Assembly: GCA_029338835.1 (NCBI GenBank)
Contig: JAQYBD010000050.1
Coordinates: 1-43,240, forward strand
Reading direction: 5' to 3'
Length of the DNA stretch: 43,240 bases
Origin: Selenomonadaceae bacterium
Lineage (GTDB): Bacteria; Bacillota; Negativicutes; Selenomonadales; Selenomonadaceae
The translations under genes were made by a program, and so were the position numbers. Shown here in pieces: positions 23,898 through 33,003 of this stretch. The notes beneath the pieces were generated by a model. That model did not search any database and was not told the DNA's origin. It was given only the letters and a program-made list of their open reading frames with translations. How positions within the stretch are numbered: the stretch's first letter is position 1; every line of letters begins with the position of its first letter.

Positions 23898-25715
23898 TCA
23901 GGGGAGGATGCCGGCCATCTTCAGCAGGTAGCGGGCATTCGTGGTATGGCAGCGACCTGTACGGAGCTGGAAATCGAAATGGATCTGCCCGTTTTCGTAA
24001 TGTTCCTCGAAATGATAGTTGTGGATGGGCAGATGATTCGGTGAAGTGAGGTCGCAGAGCTCGAAATCGTGTGTGGTCACGAGGGTGATGCACCAGGGCT
24101 GTGTCAGATGACGCAGCGTTTCTTCTGCGCCTGTGATGCGGTCTGCCGAGTTGGTCCCCTTGAAGATTTCATCGATGCAGAGGAAGAGCGGCTGTCCCTG
24201 CCGGCAGGCTTCGACCATCTGCTTGATGCGCAGGACCTCTGCGTAGAAGGTCGAGATGCCCTTGGCCGGGTCGTCACTGACATGGATGGAGGTGTAGACT
24301 GCCATGGGCGTCAACGAGAAGGAGGAGGCACAGACGGGGGCGCCGGCGTAGGCGAGGATGGCACTGGTGGCCAAGGTGCGCATATATGTCGTCTTGCCGC
24401 TCATATTGGATCCGGTGATGATGGAGGTTCCTGCAGCAAAGGCAGCATCATTCGGTACGGCATTCTCTTCCCGGATGAGGAGAGGAGTGGCGCCGGAGGC
24501 AATCAGGCTTGGCTGGCCGCCGAGGAAAACCGGCCAGCAGCAATGCGTCCGTGTCCAGGCCGGGACGGCCAGTGAGAGCAGTGCCTCAAGTTCAGCCCAG
24601 GTCTTGAACCAGCCGCGCAGCGAGGTCCCGTAGCGACGCTGCCAGTTCAGGAATGAGTCCGTGCAGTGGAAATCCCAGAGGAAGAGTGTGTTGGCGATGA
24701 GCAGGATGAAAGCATTGCGCCGCATGGATGCCTTGTCGGCGACAGCGGCGAGCGCAGCGAGTCCTTCTGCGGCACCGCCTCCTTTTCTCAGGATGGCCTG
24801 GAGTTCGCGCAGCCTGCTGCTTGTGACCTCAGCTGCAGAGACGCGTGCAAAGATGGTCTGATAGATCGCAAGATCCTGCGGCAGGCGGCAGAGGGGATCC
24901 AGCAGGGAGCTGTGGCGGCGGAGTGTCAGCAAGGCCAGCAGGAATTGCGCGAGAAAGAGCAGACCCGGTATGGTATAGGTGATTTCGCCCAGCAAGGCAG
25001 CGATGAGCGAGCCGAAAGACAGGAACGGCAACAGATAAGAGATGGCCTTTCCGGCGGGATGCATCGGTTCCCGGCGGCGTGCCATGGCGTCACAGAAGGC
25101 TGCGGCATCATAGGAAAAGGGCAGCAGGCCGTTGAGAGCCAACAAGTCGAGTGCTTTTTCCGGCTGGCTGGCGAGTTCCTTGACCGCTTGCTGGCGTGCC
25201 GCCATTTCCTGGGCAGGGCCAGGATACGGGGAAAGCAGTGCAGCCAGCCGTGCGCGTCCGTCTTTCGTGCGGGCGCGGCATAGATACTGGTAGAGAGAGG
25301 CGTGCCCGAAAATCGGCAGATCTGCTCCCTGTGGCAGTTCCTCACACAGGAAATCCCGGCCATCGTCTTCGGCTTCCATCCATTTGTTTGAGAGGCGGTC
25401 CAGATTGGCTTTGATGCAGGCCTGATGGCTCAGGCAGAGCAGCCGCTCGCGCTCCAGACGCTGGTGGCGCCGCACGAGCAGCACGAAAGCCGTGAGCAGC
25501 AGGAGGCCGAGTACGGCAAACAGGCGCTGGCCGTCGTAGCCGGCGGCAAACGCGAAAATCATGGCAAGGAAGCTCACGGTGCGCAGCAGTACGAGTTTCT
25601 GGCCCCGTTCTTTCATGGCTTGCAGGCGTGTGGTGTCCAGTTTTTGCTGCTCTTTGAAAAAACTGTCAGGCTGGAATATGTCACGCCCTTTTTCCGTATC
25701 ATTCGTTGTAGTCAT
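23898..25715 (-). CDS. Membrane-anchored MutS-family ATPase
   Basis: The 605-residue protein has a MutS-type C-terminal ATPase: Walker A TGSNMSGKTT near residue 435, Walker B FLCIDEIFKGTNSADR near residue 515, and a switch histidine in TTHDFEL. It lacks the N-terminal mismatch-binding domains. Instead there are two hydrophobic segments near residues 45-85 (VSFLAMIFAFAAGY, LFAVLGLLLLTAFVLL) and a second hydrophobic pair near 225-265. The middle resembles the MutS core/lever. Such proteins are frequent in Firmicutes and have no proven repair role. ATG at 25715 follows GAGGTG, so the in-frame GTG at 25724 is rejected. Confidence 0.85.
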   Translation of the reverse strand: MTTTNDTEKGRDIFQPDSFFKEQQKLDTTRLQAMKERGQKLVLLRTVSFLAMIFAFAAGYDGQRLFAVLGLLLLTAFVLLVRRHQRLERERLLCLSHQACIKANLDRLSNKWMEAEDDGRDFLCEELPQGADLPIFGHASLYQYLCRARTKDGRARLAALLSPYPGPAQEMAARQQAVKELASQPEKALDLLALNGLLPFSYDAAAFCDAMARRREPMHPAGKAISYLLPFLSFGSLIAALLGEITYTIPGLLFLAQFLLALLTLRRHSSLLDPLCRLPQDLAIYQTIFARVSAAEVTSSRLRELQAILRKGGGAAEGLAALAAVADKASMRRNAFILLIANTLFLWDFHCTDSFLNWQRRYGTSLRGWFKTWAELEALLSLAVPAWTRTHCCWPVFLGGQPSLIASGATPLLIREENAVPNDAAFAAGTSIITGSNMSGKTTYMRTLATSAILAYAGAPVCASSFSLTPMAVYTSIHVSDDPAKGISTFYAEVLRIKQMVEACRQGQPLFLCIDEIFKGTNSADRITGAEETLRHLTQPWCITLVTTHDFELCDLTSPNHLPIHNYHFEEHYENGQIHFDFQLRTGRCHTTNARYLLKMAGILP

Positions 25716-25795
25716 GAAAATCACCTCGTTGTGGTAAAAATCTCAACATATATGATACAATGATACCATGGAATGAACAGGAAAGGCGGGATTTT

Positions 25796-25963
25796 ATGGC
25801 AGAAAATGAAGCGATTGCCCGGTTGCAGCGCAGCATCGATTTGCTGCAGGAACGCATGCGCGTGGATTCGAACGACCTTGAGTATGAGACGCATCTGCGT
25901 CAGAAGCGCCAGCTGCAGCGCATCCTCGACCGGCTGCAGGATAAGGAACGCCGCAAAGATTGA
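25796..25963 (+). CDS. Small coiled-coil protein of unknown function (55 aa)
   Basis: The ORF starts at ATG 25796 after GGAAAGGCGGG. The protein is almost entirely charged helix with heptad-like leucines (IARLQRSIDLLQERMRV, RQKRQLQRILDRLQDKERRKD). No family recognised. It lies divergent from the MutS-like gene and just before another small gene in the same direction. Confidence 0.62.
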   Translation: MAENEAIARLQRSIDLLQERMRVDSNDLEYETHLRQKRQLQRILDRLQDKERRKD

Positions 25964-26040
25964 TGATTTTTCAGAGAATCTTCATTGTGATTGCTTAAAA
26001 TGAACTTATAAATCAAAAAGTCAAAGGAAGGATGAATATT

Positions 26041-26319
26041 ATGTCCCAGCGTATGACCATGGATGAGGTATTGAAGGAATATGGTGTGCCGCAGATCAAG
26101 CTTGATGTCCATGCGACCCGCAGCGAACTCTTGAAGCTCCGGGAAAAGCTGATGGCAATCCGCGATCTCTCCGGTGGCAAGGAGCAGGGTTATCTCGACA
26201 TCGATTGCAAGCTTTACATCGACGTCGATGATATCGATCGCTATCTCTCCGGCGAACTCGATACCGTTGGCGAGATCTATGCCTTCCCTGAAGATATCAA
26301 ATCCTACCATGAGGAATGA
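26041..26319 (+). CDS. Conserved-looking small protein of unknown function (92 aa)
   Basis: ATG at 26041 lies 9 nt after AAGGAAGG; the in-frame ATG at 26032 touches that site and is rejected. The soluble acidic protein has a helical first half (DEVLKEYGVPQIKL, SELLKLREKLMAIRDL) and an Asp-rich second half of strand character (DIDCKLYIDVDDIDRYL). No cysteines or signal peptide. Family not recognised. Confidence 0.7.
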   Translation: MSQRMTMDEVLKEYGVPQIKLDVHATRSELLKLREKLMAIRDLSGGKEQGYLDIDCKLYIDVDDIDRYLSGELDTVGEIYAFPEDIKSYHEE

Positions 26320-26412
26320 TGGCTGGAATGATGGTTTTCCGGGCAGGAAAACTGATATGACGAACGATTTCCGTGCTTTTGTCAGATAGAAGATAGAAAT
26401 GAGGAAAATTTT

Positions 26413-27105
26413 ATGAATCTCAAGCAGACTTTATCCGCAGTCATGGTTGGCGCCATGGTCCTGACGGCTGCGCCTTCCCTTTCGGTGCTGCCGCAGGCCG
26501 CACAGTCAACGGCTTATGCAGCCAAGGGTGGTGCCAGGATGAGCATCCCGAAGTCGGCTCCGGCCGCGCCGAAGGCTCCGGCGGCCAGCACGAACAACAA
26601 TGCGAGCAAGTCCGTTTCAGGCAACGGCTCGTCTTATGCGCCCTCCAAGGATGCCAAGAGCCTGAATAAAGAAGCCCCGGCAGCAAACAGCAAGTCGAAT
26701 GCGGCAGCGGGGACGAACACTCAGGCACAGAGTTCCAGCCGTCTTGGCAGCATCATGCGCGGCATCGGCATCTTCGCCGGCGGCATGCTCCTGGGCTCGC
26801 TGCTCTCGAGCCTGTTCGGTATGGGCGGCGGCATGTTCGCAGATATCCTCGGCCTCATCATGAATGGTATCCTCATTGTCATGGCCATCATGGTGGTACG
26901 CTGGCTCTGGAACAAGTTCCGCGGCACGAAGAACAATGACCGCAGCCATGCAGCAGGCAATGCCTATCGCCAGCCTCTGGAGATGCGGCCGGACAAGCCG
27001 GAGGAGGCGCATGGACGCACTCCTGTCCAGGACATCAAACCACCGACAGCGGAGATGAATGGTTGCGATACCAAGTCGATGGCTGATCGTTACCGTAATC
27101 GCTGA
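26413..27105 (+). CDS. Exported, low-complexity membrane protein of unknown function
   Basis: The 230-residue protein has a signal peptide (MNLKQTLSAVMVGAMVLTAAP, cleavage probably near AYA), then about 80 residues rich in Ala, Pro, Ser and Asn. A glycine-rich membrane pair follows (about 115-165, FAGGMLLGSLLSSLFGMGGGMF and GILIVMAIMVVRWLW) and a polar C-terminus. The layout recalls the front half of bacterial Tim44-like proteins, but the Tim44 domain itself is absent. ATG at 26413 follows GAGGAAAA. Its stop overlaps the first possible start of the next gene (TGATG). Confidence 0.72.
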   Translation: MNLKQTLSAVMVGAMVLTAAPSLSVLPQAAQSTAYAAKGGARMSIPKSAPAAPKAPAASTNNNASKSVSGNGSSYAPSKDAKSLNKEAPAANSKSNAAAGTNTQAQSSSRLGSIMRGIGIFAGGMLLGSLLSSLFGMGGGMFADILGLIMNGILIVMAIMVVRWLWNKFRGTKNNDRSHAAGNAYRQPLEMRPDKPEEAHGRTPVQDIKPPTAEMNGCDTKSMADRYRNR

Positions 27106-27137
27106 TGCATGATTACGTTAAGAAAGAAGTGTATGAT

Positions 27138-27794
27138 ATGATCAAAGAAACGACTCTTGCGACGGTAGACGAACTCATAACGCGCTATCCGGCACTTTCC
27201 GTCTGCCGGGAAGACCTGGTGGCAGCTGTCCGCCTGCTTTGTGACGGTTATCATGGCGGCCACAAGCTCATTGTCTGCGGCAATGGCGGCAGTGCTTCGG
27301 ATTCGGAACATATTGTCGGCGAACTCATGAAAGGCTTTTTGCTGCCGCGCAAGCTCGGTCCGGAAATGGCGAAGAGAATGCATGAGGTTTGTCCGGAAGA
27401 AGCGGAGTACTTCCTTGAGAATCTGCAGGGAGCGCTGCCGGCACTTTCACTTGTCAATCAGGTGGCTCTCAATACGGCCTTTGCCAATGATCAGGCACCG
27501 GATCTCTCCTTTGCCCAGCAGCTCCTCGGCATGGGGAATGAGGGGGATGTGCTGCTTGCCATCTCGACGTCGGGCAATTCGACAAATGTCATCTATGCCC
27601 TGCAGATGGCCAAGGTCAAAGGCGTCAAGACCATTGCCCTGACGGGCAAATCGGGCGGCAAGATCCACTCGCGCGGTCTGGCTGATGTGACAATCCGCGT
27701 GCCGGATGATGAGACCTTCCGCATCCAGGAATACCATCTGCCTGTTTATCACATGCTCTGCATTGCAGCTGAGAATGAATTCTTTGGTGAGTAA
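27138..27794 (+). CDS. gmhA: Sedoheptulose-7-phosphate isomerase (SIS domain)
   Basis: GmhA converts sedoheptulose 7-phosphate to D-glycero-D-manno-heptose 7-phosphate, the first step to ADP-heptose for lipopolysaccharide. The 218-residue protein has the SIS phosphosugar motifs CGNGGSASDSEHIVGELMK (about 50-68) and LAISTSGNSTNV (about 140), the GmhA-type layout. It carries an insert after GELMKGFLLPR. I start at ATG 27138 because the homologous N-terminus begins there; an in-frame ATG at 27105 overlaps the previous stop codon and would add 11 residues. No other heptose genes are in the window, so a related SIS isomerase role cannot be excluded. Confidence 0.82.
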   Translation: MIKETTLATVDELITRYPALSVCREDLVAAVRLLCDGYHGGHKLIVCGNGGSASDSEHIVGELMKGFLLPRKLGPEMAKRMHEVCPEEAEYFLENLQGALPALSLVNQVALNTAFANDQAPDLSFAQQLLGMGNEGDVLLAISTSGNSTNVIYALQMAKVKGVKTIALTGKSGGKIHSRGLADVTIRVPDDETFRIQEYHLPVYHMLCIAAENEFFGE

Positions 27795-27835
27795 AACGGC
27801 AGTTTGCTGCAGTATTTTCGCAAATTGTGCATAGG

Positions 27836-27877
27836 AACAGGGATATTTGGGGATTTTGCCAGATATCCCTGTTTTTG
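27836..27877 (+). terminator. Terminator of the gmhA-like gene
   Basis: AACAGGGATAT/ATATCCCTGTT stem (27836-27846 and 27863-27873) followed by TTTTTG. Confidence 0.88.
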
Positions 27878-27957
27878 CTGCCTTTTTTCGTCTTGCTCCC
27901 TCGTGGTACGATGAAAGTATCTGGCAAATGGCGAGTATGGTGAAAGGGGATGACTGC

Positions 27958-28707
27958 ATGCTGACTGCCTATCTTTGGGGATTGGAGGGGCATATTTATC
28001 CGGCACTGGCCATTTTCCTGGCAGCCGTCCTGCAGTCCATCACGGGCTTCGGGCTTGTCATCGTGGCAGCTCCGCTCCTGATGCTCTTCTATGATCCCAA
28101 ACTGACGGTGCCGGTCATGCTCATGCTGGCCTGCTGTGCCAATCTGGCACAGGGGGTTTTTGCGCTGCGGACGGCCAACCGGAAACTTGTCCTTTATCTG
28201 TACCTTGGTGTACTCTGCGGGCAGCCAATCGGTTTCTTTGTCTTCGACCATGCCTCGAGTGCCGCGCTCAAGGTCTTCATCAGCGTGATCGTGCTGCTTT
28301 CTCTCGGAACCATCCAGGCCCTGCATTACCGTATCCGGGAATGCCCGCGCAACTCCTGGATTACCGGCATCTTTTCGGGCTTCACGTCCATCACGGCCGG
28401 CATGGGCGGCCCGCCATTCCTCATCTATCTGGCTTACAGCAAGATGCCGATCGAGGTCATGCGGGCAACCTGCTTTGTATTCTTTTTCCTCTGCAATGCG
28501 ACGTCGCTGACCAGTTATGCACTTGGCGGCCTGTCTTTTGGTCCGGCCTGGAATGAATTCATCTATCTGCTGCCTGCCCTGGCTTTAGGGATTGTCAGCG
28601 GGCATCTTGCCTATCCTCATGTGCCGAAAGATTTCGTGAGACGTTTGATCTATGTCCTGCTCTACCTTACTTGTTTCTATACGATTGCTACAGTCCTGCT
28701 TGATTGA
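27958..28707 (+). CDS. TauE/SafE family permease
   Basis: The 249-residue protein has about seven or eight helices and the two TauE repeats: AVLQSITGFGLVIVAAPLL (about 21-39) and GFTSITAGMGGPPFLIYL (about 141-158). Members export or import sulfite, sulfonates or other small anions; the substrate here is unknown. ATG at 27958 follows AAAGGGG at 8 nt; earlier in-frame starts lie within the terminator before it and are rejected. Confidence 0.88.
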   Translation: MLTAYLWGLEGHIYPALAIFLAAVLQSITGFGLVIVAAPLLMLFYDPKLTVPVMLMLACCANLAQGVFALRTANRKLVLYLYLGVLCGQPIGFFVFDHASSAALKVFISVIVLLSLGTIQALHYRIRECPRNSWITGIFSGFTSITAGMGGPPFLIYLAYSKMPIEVMRATCFVFFFLCNATSLTSYALGGLSFGPAWNEFIYLLPALALGIVSGHLAYPHVPKDFVRRLIYVLLYLTCFYTIATVLLD

Positions 28708-28727
28708 AAAAGCAGGGCTTTTCTTTT
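28695..28727 (+). terminator. Terminator overlapping the permease stop codon
   Basis: CCTGCTT/AAGCAGG stem followed by GCTTTTCTTTT. Confidence 0.65.
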
Positions 28728-28744
28728 GCTTCCATGTATTTTCG

Positions 28745-28763
28745 ATTGATTGGCGCAATCAAT
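28745..28763. promoter_or_regulatory. Palindrome upstream of the OPT transporter promoter
   Basis: ATTGATT-GGCGC-AATCAAT, a perfect 7-bp dyad ending 3 nt before the -35. Position suits an activator or an upstream operator. Confidence 0.55.
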
Positions 28764-28766
28764 GTG

Positions 28767-28794
28767 TTTACAATGAAAATGATTATGGTATAAT
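28767..28794 (+). promoter_or_regulatory. Promoter of the OPT transporter
   Basis: TTTACA, 16 nt, perfect TATAAT. Confidence 0.78.
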
Positions 28795-28864
28795 GTAATT
28801 TGTGTTTTGTACGCCTGTGATGTACAAACATGGAATATTCTCAAAATAGTGAGGAGCAATCGTT

Positions 28865-30892
28865 ATGAAACTTGAAGACAATGAGTTCATGCAGCACGAA
28901 CTGCGCCTGCCTGAACTCACCGTCCGCGGTATGCTGCTTGGTGCGGTATTGACCATCATCTTTACCGCTTCGAATGTGTATCTCGGATTGAAAGTCGGTC
29001 TGACTTTTTCGTCGGCCATCCCGGCTGCCGTCATCTCCATGGCTGTACTCAAGATGGCCAAGGATTCCAACATCCTTGAGAACAATATGGTACAGACTCA
29101 GGCATCTGCAGCCGGCACATTGTCGGCCATCATCTTCATCATACCCGGCATGCTGATGATCGGTTATTGGCAGGGCTTTGAATTCTGGCAGACGCTCCTG
29201 GTTTCCGCCTGCGGCGGCTGCCTGGGCGTCCTGTTCACCATCCCGCTGCGCCGGGCGATGGTCGTCCACAGTGACCTGGCTTATCCGGAAGGTGTGGCTG
29301 CAGCAGAGATCCTCAAGGTGGGAAGCAGCAGTAAGCAAGACCAGGCGGGCTCGGGGGTAAAGGAGATCACTTCGGGTGGTATCCTGGCAGGCCTCATCGC
29401 TTTCTGCACGAATGCGCTGCAGGTCCTCAGCTCAGAACTTTCGCTCTGGATCCCGGTTGGCCGTGGCATGACGCAGCTGCCGCTCGGTTATTCTACGGCA
29501 CTTGTCGGTGCCGGTTACCTCATCGGCATTGCAGCCGGCCTTTCGATGCTGGTCGGTATCCTGATCGCCTGGGTCGGATTCGTGCCGTATTATACGATCA
29601 CATCGGCATTGCCGGATGGCATGACGATGCAGAAATTTGCCGGCAAGCTCTATCAGGACCGCGTGCGGCTCATCGGTGCCGGCGCCATGGGTGTGGCAGC
29701 CATCTGGACGCTCATCACGCTGGCGCGCCCGGTCGTTGATGGTGTCAGAGAATCTCTGGCTGCCATGCGTATGCCGGTTGAGGACAAGGGCAAACATCGC
29801 ATGGATATCGATATGAGCGTCAAGAGCATTGCGCTCGTCTTTAGTGTGACGGTCCTTGGCCTTCTGGGAATCTTCTACGCTTTTGTCAGCCCGGAAGGCC
29901 TGCCGCTGACAGAGAATCTGACGTTTGTCATCGTCGGTGTCGGCGTTGCCGTACTCATGGGGTTCTTCGTCGCCGCAGCCTGTGCCTACATGGCCGGTCT
30001 CGTCGGCACGAGTTCGAGCCCGATCTCGGGAATCGGCATCCTGGCCATTATCGTGGCTTCACTCGTCATGTATGGGCTCTGCTCGTCATTCGGTATTTTT
30101 GCACTGCCGGGCGGTGAGAAATTCGCGACGGCCACAGCCATCTTCACGACATCCATCATCATGGCCATTGCCTGCATTTCCAATGATAATATGCAGGATC
30201 TCAAGACGGGCTATCTCGTTGGTGCTACGCCATGGCGTCAGCAGGTTGCCCTGCTCTTGGGCTGCGTGGTCGGTGCTTTCGTCATTGCACCGGTGCTGAA
30301 TCTCTTGTATGAGGCATATGGGTTCCCGGGAGCGCTGCCGCGTCCGGACATGGATCCCTCGCAGGCGCTTGCCGCTCCGCAGGCCGCTCTCATGACGACC
30401 ATCGCGCAGGGGATTTTCTCGAGTACGCTGGCCTGGGAGTACGTATATATCGGCCTTGGCCTCGGTGTCGTACTCGTCATTGTCGATCAGCTGCTCAAGC
30501 GCAATACGCACAGCCTCTGCCTGCCGCCGCTGGCCGTTGGCATGGGCATCTATCTGCCGCCTTCTGTACAGACGCCATTGGTTGTCGGTGCAGTACTCGG
30601 TTATTTCCTGCGCAAGCATATGAAGGCCAAGCTTGGTGCGGAGCAGGCAAAGGCTGGGGAACGCCGCGGCACGCTGTTCGCTTCGGGCCTCATTGTCGGT
30701 GAATCCATCGTCGGCGTCCTGCTGGCCGGCGTGATCGTTGTCTCCGTCTCGAATGGCGGTTCAGAATCCCCGCTTGCCATTGTCGGCAAGGATTTCGCTG
30801 ATACGGCAGAATGGCTGGGACTCCTGGTCTTTGTGGCTTTCTTGGGCATCTTCAGCAAGATTGTACTCGGTACGGGCAAAAAGCAGGATTGA
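28865..30892 (+). CDS. OPT family oligopeptide transporter
   Basis: The 675-residue membrane protein has about 15-16 helices. It shows the bacterial OPT signatures LPELTVRGMLLGAVLTIIFTASNVYLGLKVGLTFSSAIPAA in pieces (NVYLGLKVGLTFSSAIPAA is the clearest), NNMVQTQASAAGTLSA, and YPEGVAAAEILK. ISGIGILAIIVASLV near residue 390 and SNDNMQDLKTGYLVGATPW near residue 440 are further family blocks. It imports peptides, or metal chelates in some members; the substrate is unknown. ATG at 28865 follows GAGGAG. It is transcribed alone. Confidence 0.94.
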   Translation: MKLEDNEFMQHELRLPELTVRGMLLGAVLTIIFTASNVYLGLKVGLTFSSAIPAAVISMAVLKMAKDSNILENNMVQTQASAAGTLSAIIFIIPGMLMIGYWQGFEFWQTLLVSACGGCLGVLFTIPLRRAMVVHSDLAYPEGVAAAEILKVGSSSKQDQAGSGVKEITSGGILAGLIAFCTNALQVLSSELSLWIPVGRGMTQLPLGYSTALVGAGYLIGIAAGLSMLVGILIAWVGFVPYYTITSALPDGMTMQKFAGKLYQDRVRLIGAGAMGVAAIWTLITLARPVVDGVRESLAAMRMPVEDKGKHRMDIDMSVKSIALVFSVTVLGLLGIFYAFVSPEGLPLTENLTFVIVGVGVAVLMGFFVAAACAYMAGLVGTSSSPISGIGILAIIVASLVMYGLCSSFGIFALPGGEKFATATAIFTTSIIMAIACISNDNMQDLKTGYLVGATPWRQQVALLLGCVVGAFVIAPVLNLLYEAYGFPGALPRPDMDPSQALAAPQAALMTTIAQGIFSSTLAWEYVYIGLGLGVVLVIVDQLLKRNTHSLCLPPLAVGMGIYLPPSVQTPLVVGAVLGYFLRKHMKAKLGAEQAKAGERRGTLFASGLIVGESIVGVLLAGVIVVSVSNGGSESPLAIVGKDFADTAEWLGLLVFVAFLGIFSKIVLGTGKKQD

Positions 30893-31045
30893 TGCATGCT
30901 GCACTGTCCTGTCCTTCTCCCTGATACCCCATAAAATTTTCAATCGCAAAGGATTCTTGTCCTGAGGCAGGAAAATGGCATGAGGATATGGAATACAAGA
31001 TTGTAGAAATAACCTGCAAATTTTGTCTTTTAAGGGGGCATATCA

Positions 31046-32554
31046 ATGGCTATATCCGAAAAAAATCTGTTGAAGCTGGCCAATGGCAGCGATGTGCGTG
31101 GCGTTTCCATTGAGGGCGTGGTGGATGAACCGGTGACGCTCAATGCAGAAGCGGCGAACCGCATCACGTCGGGATTTCTCGATTTCCTCAGCACGAAGAC
31201 GGGCAAGAAGCTCAAAGACCTGCGCGTGGCTGTGGGGCATGATTCCCGCATCTCGGCACCGATGCTGAAGAAAGCCGTATTGGAAGCTTTGACAGCAGCA
31301 GGCGTTGTAACGGTGGACTGCGGCCTGGCTTCCACACCATCGATGTTCATGTCCATCGTCTTCCCGGAAACGAAGATGGATGGTTCCATCATGATCACGG
31401 CCAGCCATCTGCCGTATAACCGCAACGGTTTGAAGTTCTTCACGAAGGATGGTGGCGTCGAGCATGAGGATATCATCGCCATCCTTGAGTCTGCCGCTCG
31501 TTTCCCAGAAGAAAAAGGCGATCTGGCAAAAGTCCAGAAATACAATCTCATTGACCGTTACTGCCATCATCTGCGCAAGAAGATCCGTGCAGCCCTCAAC
31601 ATGGGCGATACGCCGCTTAAAGGCATGCACATTGTCGTCGATGCGGGCAATGGTGCCGGCGGTTTCTTTGCGACGCAAGTCCTCGGACGTCTCGGTGCCG
31701 ATACGTCGGGCAGCGTCTTCCTGGAACCCGATGGTCATTTCCCGAATCACATCCCGAATCCGGAGAACAAGCAGGCCATGGCTGCCATCCAGAAAGCCGT
31801 TCTCGATGCGCATGCAGATCTGGGCTTCATCTTTGATACCGATGTGGATCGCATGAGTGCCGTCCTCAAGAATGGCAAGGAAATCAGCCGCAATGCCCTG
31901 ATTGCCATGATGGCGGCCATCCTGGCTCCCGATTATCCGGGCAGCACGATCATCACGGACTCCGTGACGAGTGACGAACTGACGGAATTCTTGCAGGATG
32001 AGCTTGGTCTCAAGCATCTGCGCTACAAACGCGGGTACAAGAATGTCATCGACGAGTGCATCCGCCAGAACGAGGCCGGTGTCGTCTCGCCTCTGGCCAT
32101 CGAGACGAGCGGTCATGGTGCGCTTTCCGAGAATTACTACCTCGATGATGGCGCATACCTGGCAGTCAAGCTCCTGATTGCAGCCACGAAAGCCAAATCC
32201 CAGGGCCGTGATCTCGGCGCGCTCATCAAGAAGCTCGGCGAGCCGGTGGAGAGCAAGGAGTACCGCATGAAAATCATGGGCGAGGAAGATTTCCGCGCGT
32301 ATGGCCAGGGCGTACTCAAGACATTTGAGCAGCGGGCAGAAAAGGCCGGTATCCGCATCGCGAAACCGTCGTACGAAGGTGTGCGCCTCGTATTCCCGAA
32401 TGGCTGGGCTCTCCTGCGCATGTCGCTGCATGATCCGCAGATGCCGCTCAACGTCGAGAGCCGCAAGCATGGCGGTGTGGCCGAGATTGTCAAGGAAATC
32501 GAGAAACTCCTTGAGGGCTTTACGAGTCTTGATATGAGCGTATTCCGCAACTGA
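31046..32554 (+). CDS. Phosphoglucomutase/phosphomannomutase
   Basis: The 502-residue alpha-D-phosphohexomutase moves phosphate between C1 and C6 of hexose phosphates to supply sugar nucleotides. It has the phosphoserine loop ITASHLPYNRNG (about residue 120), the metal loop FDTDVDRM (about 267), and the sugar-binding ETSGHGAL (about 353). AVGHDSRIS near residue 65 is the N-terminal substrate loop. ATG at 31046 follows AAGGGGGC. Choice between glucose and mannose cannot be made from sequence. Confidence 0.93.
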   Translation: MAISEKNLLKLANGSDVRGVSIEGVVDEPVTLNAEAANRITSGFLDFLSTKTGKKLKDLRVAVGHDSRISAPMLKKAVLEALTAAGVVTVDCGLASTPSMFMSIVFPETKMDGSIMITASHLPYNRNGLKFFTKDGGVEHEDIIAILESAARFPEEKGDLAKVQKYNLIDRYCHHLRKKIRAALNMGDTPLKGMHIVVDAGNGAGGFFATQVLGRLGADTSGSVFLEPDGHFPNHIPNPENKQAMAAIQKAVLDAHADLGFIFDTDVDRMSAVLKNGKEISRNALIAMMAAILAPDYPGSTIITDSVTSDELTEFLQDELGLKHLRYKRGYKNVIDECIRQNEAGVVSPLAIETSGHGALSENYYLDDGAYLAVKLLIAATKAKSQGRDLGALIKKLGEPVESKEYRMKIMGEEDFRAYGQGVLKTFEQRAEKAGIRIAKPSYEGVRLVFPNGWALLRMSLHDPQMPLNVESRKHGGVAEIVKEIEKLLEGFTSLDMSVFRN

Positions 32555-32574
32555 TACAACAAATCGCATATGAA

Positions 32575-32621
32575 AAACAGGAAGGCTGCCGCATCGTTTT
32601 GATGCGGCAGCCTTCCTGTTT
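32575..32621. terminator. Bidirectional terminator after the phosphohexomutase gene
   Basis: Long perfect stem, outer AAACAGG/CCTGTTT and inner GGCTGCCGCATC/GATGCGGCAGCC with GTTTT loop. It also serves the convergent small gene at 32650. Confidence 0.9.
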
Positions 32622-32649
32622 GTGCAGACCTTGGAAGATGGCGTGTCAT

Positions 32650-33003
32650 TCAGGCGTTTAGCAGCAGGTCTTTGTGATCGAGTACGAACTTGCCGTTGGT
32701 GCAGGCCGGGCAGAAACAAGTATCGCCACCGGCGGCCTTGACGTCCTGGCCCTGCTTGAGCATCGCAGCGGCCTGTTCGGCACCGAACAATTCCTTGGCT
32801 TTGTCGGAAGCAAAGAAGGGCAGTACCTCGTCAATGCTGCAGACGCATTCCTCGAGGGCAGCAATGAGTTTCTGAGCCTGCTCTTTTTCATCGGCTTTGC
32901 CGACAGCAGCCAGATACCCTCTGGCAATATCCTTCAGGCCGTCGTAAGCGCTCGGCGCATCGATAACACCCTGTACATGCTGTAAGACTTCTTCTTTTGT
33001 CAT
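32650..33003 (-). CDS. Small cysteine-containing protein of unknown function (117 aa)
   Basis: ATG at 33003 follows GAGGAGGATCC; the in-frame ATG at 33024 lies before this site and is rejected. The acidic helical protein (MTKEEVLQHVQGVIDAPS) has a CVCSIDE segment near residue 59 and CFCPACTNG near residue 97, so it has five cysteines, four of them in C-x-C or C-x2-C spacing that could hold a metal. Similar small proteins in this bacterial group have been labelled heat-shock or Hsp90-like, but nothing here resembles the Hsp90 fold, so I leave the function open. Confidence 0.75.
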   Translation of the reverse strand: MTKEEVLQHVQGVIDAPSAYDGLKDIARGYLAAVGKADEKEQAQKLIAALEECVCSIDEVLPFFASDKAKELFGAEQAAAMLKQGQDVKAAGGDTCFCPACTNGKFVLDHKDLLLNA

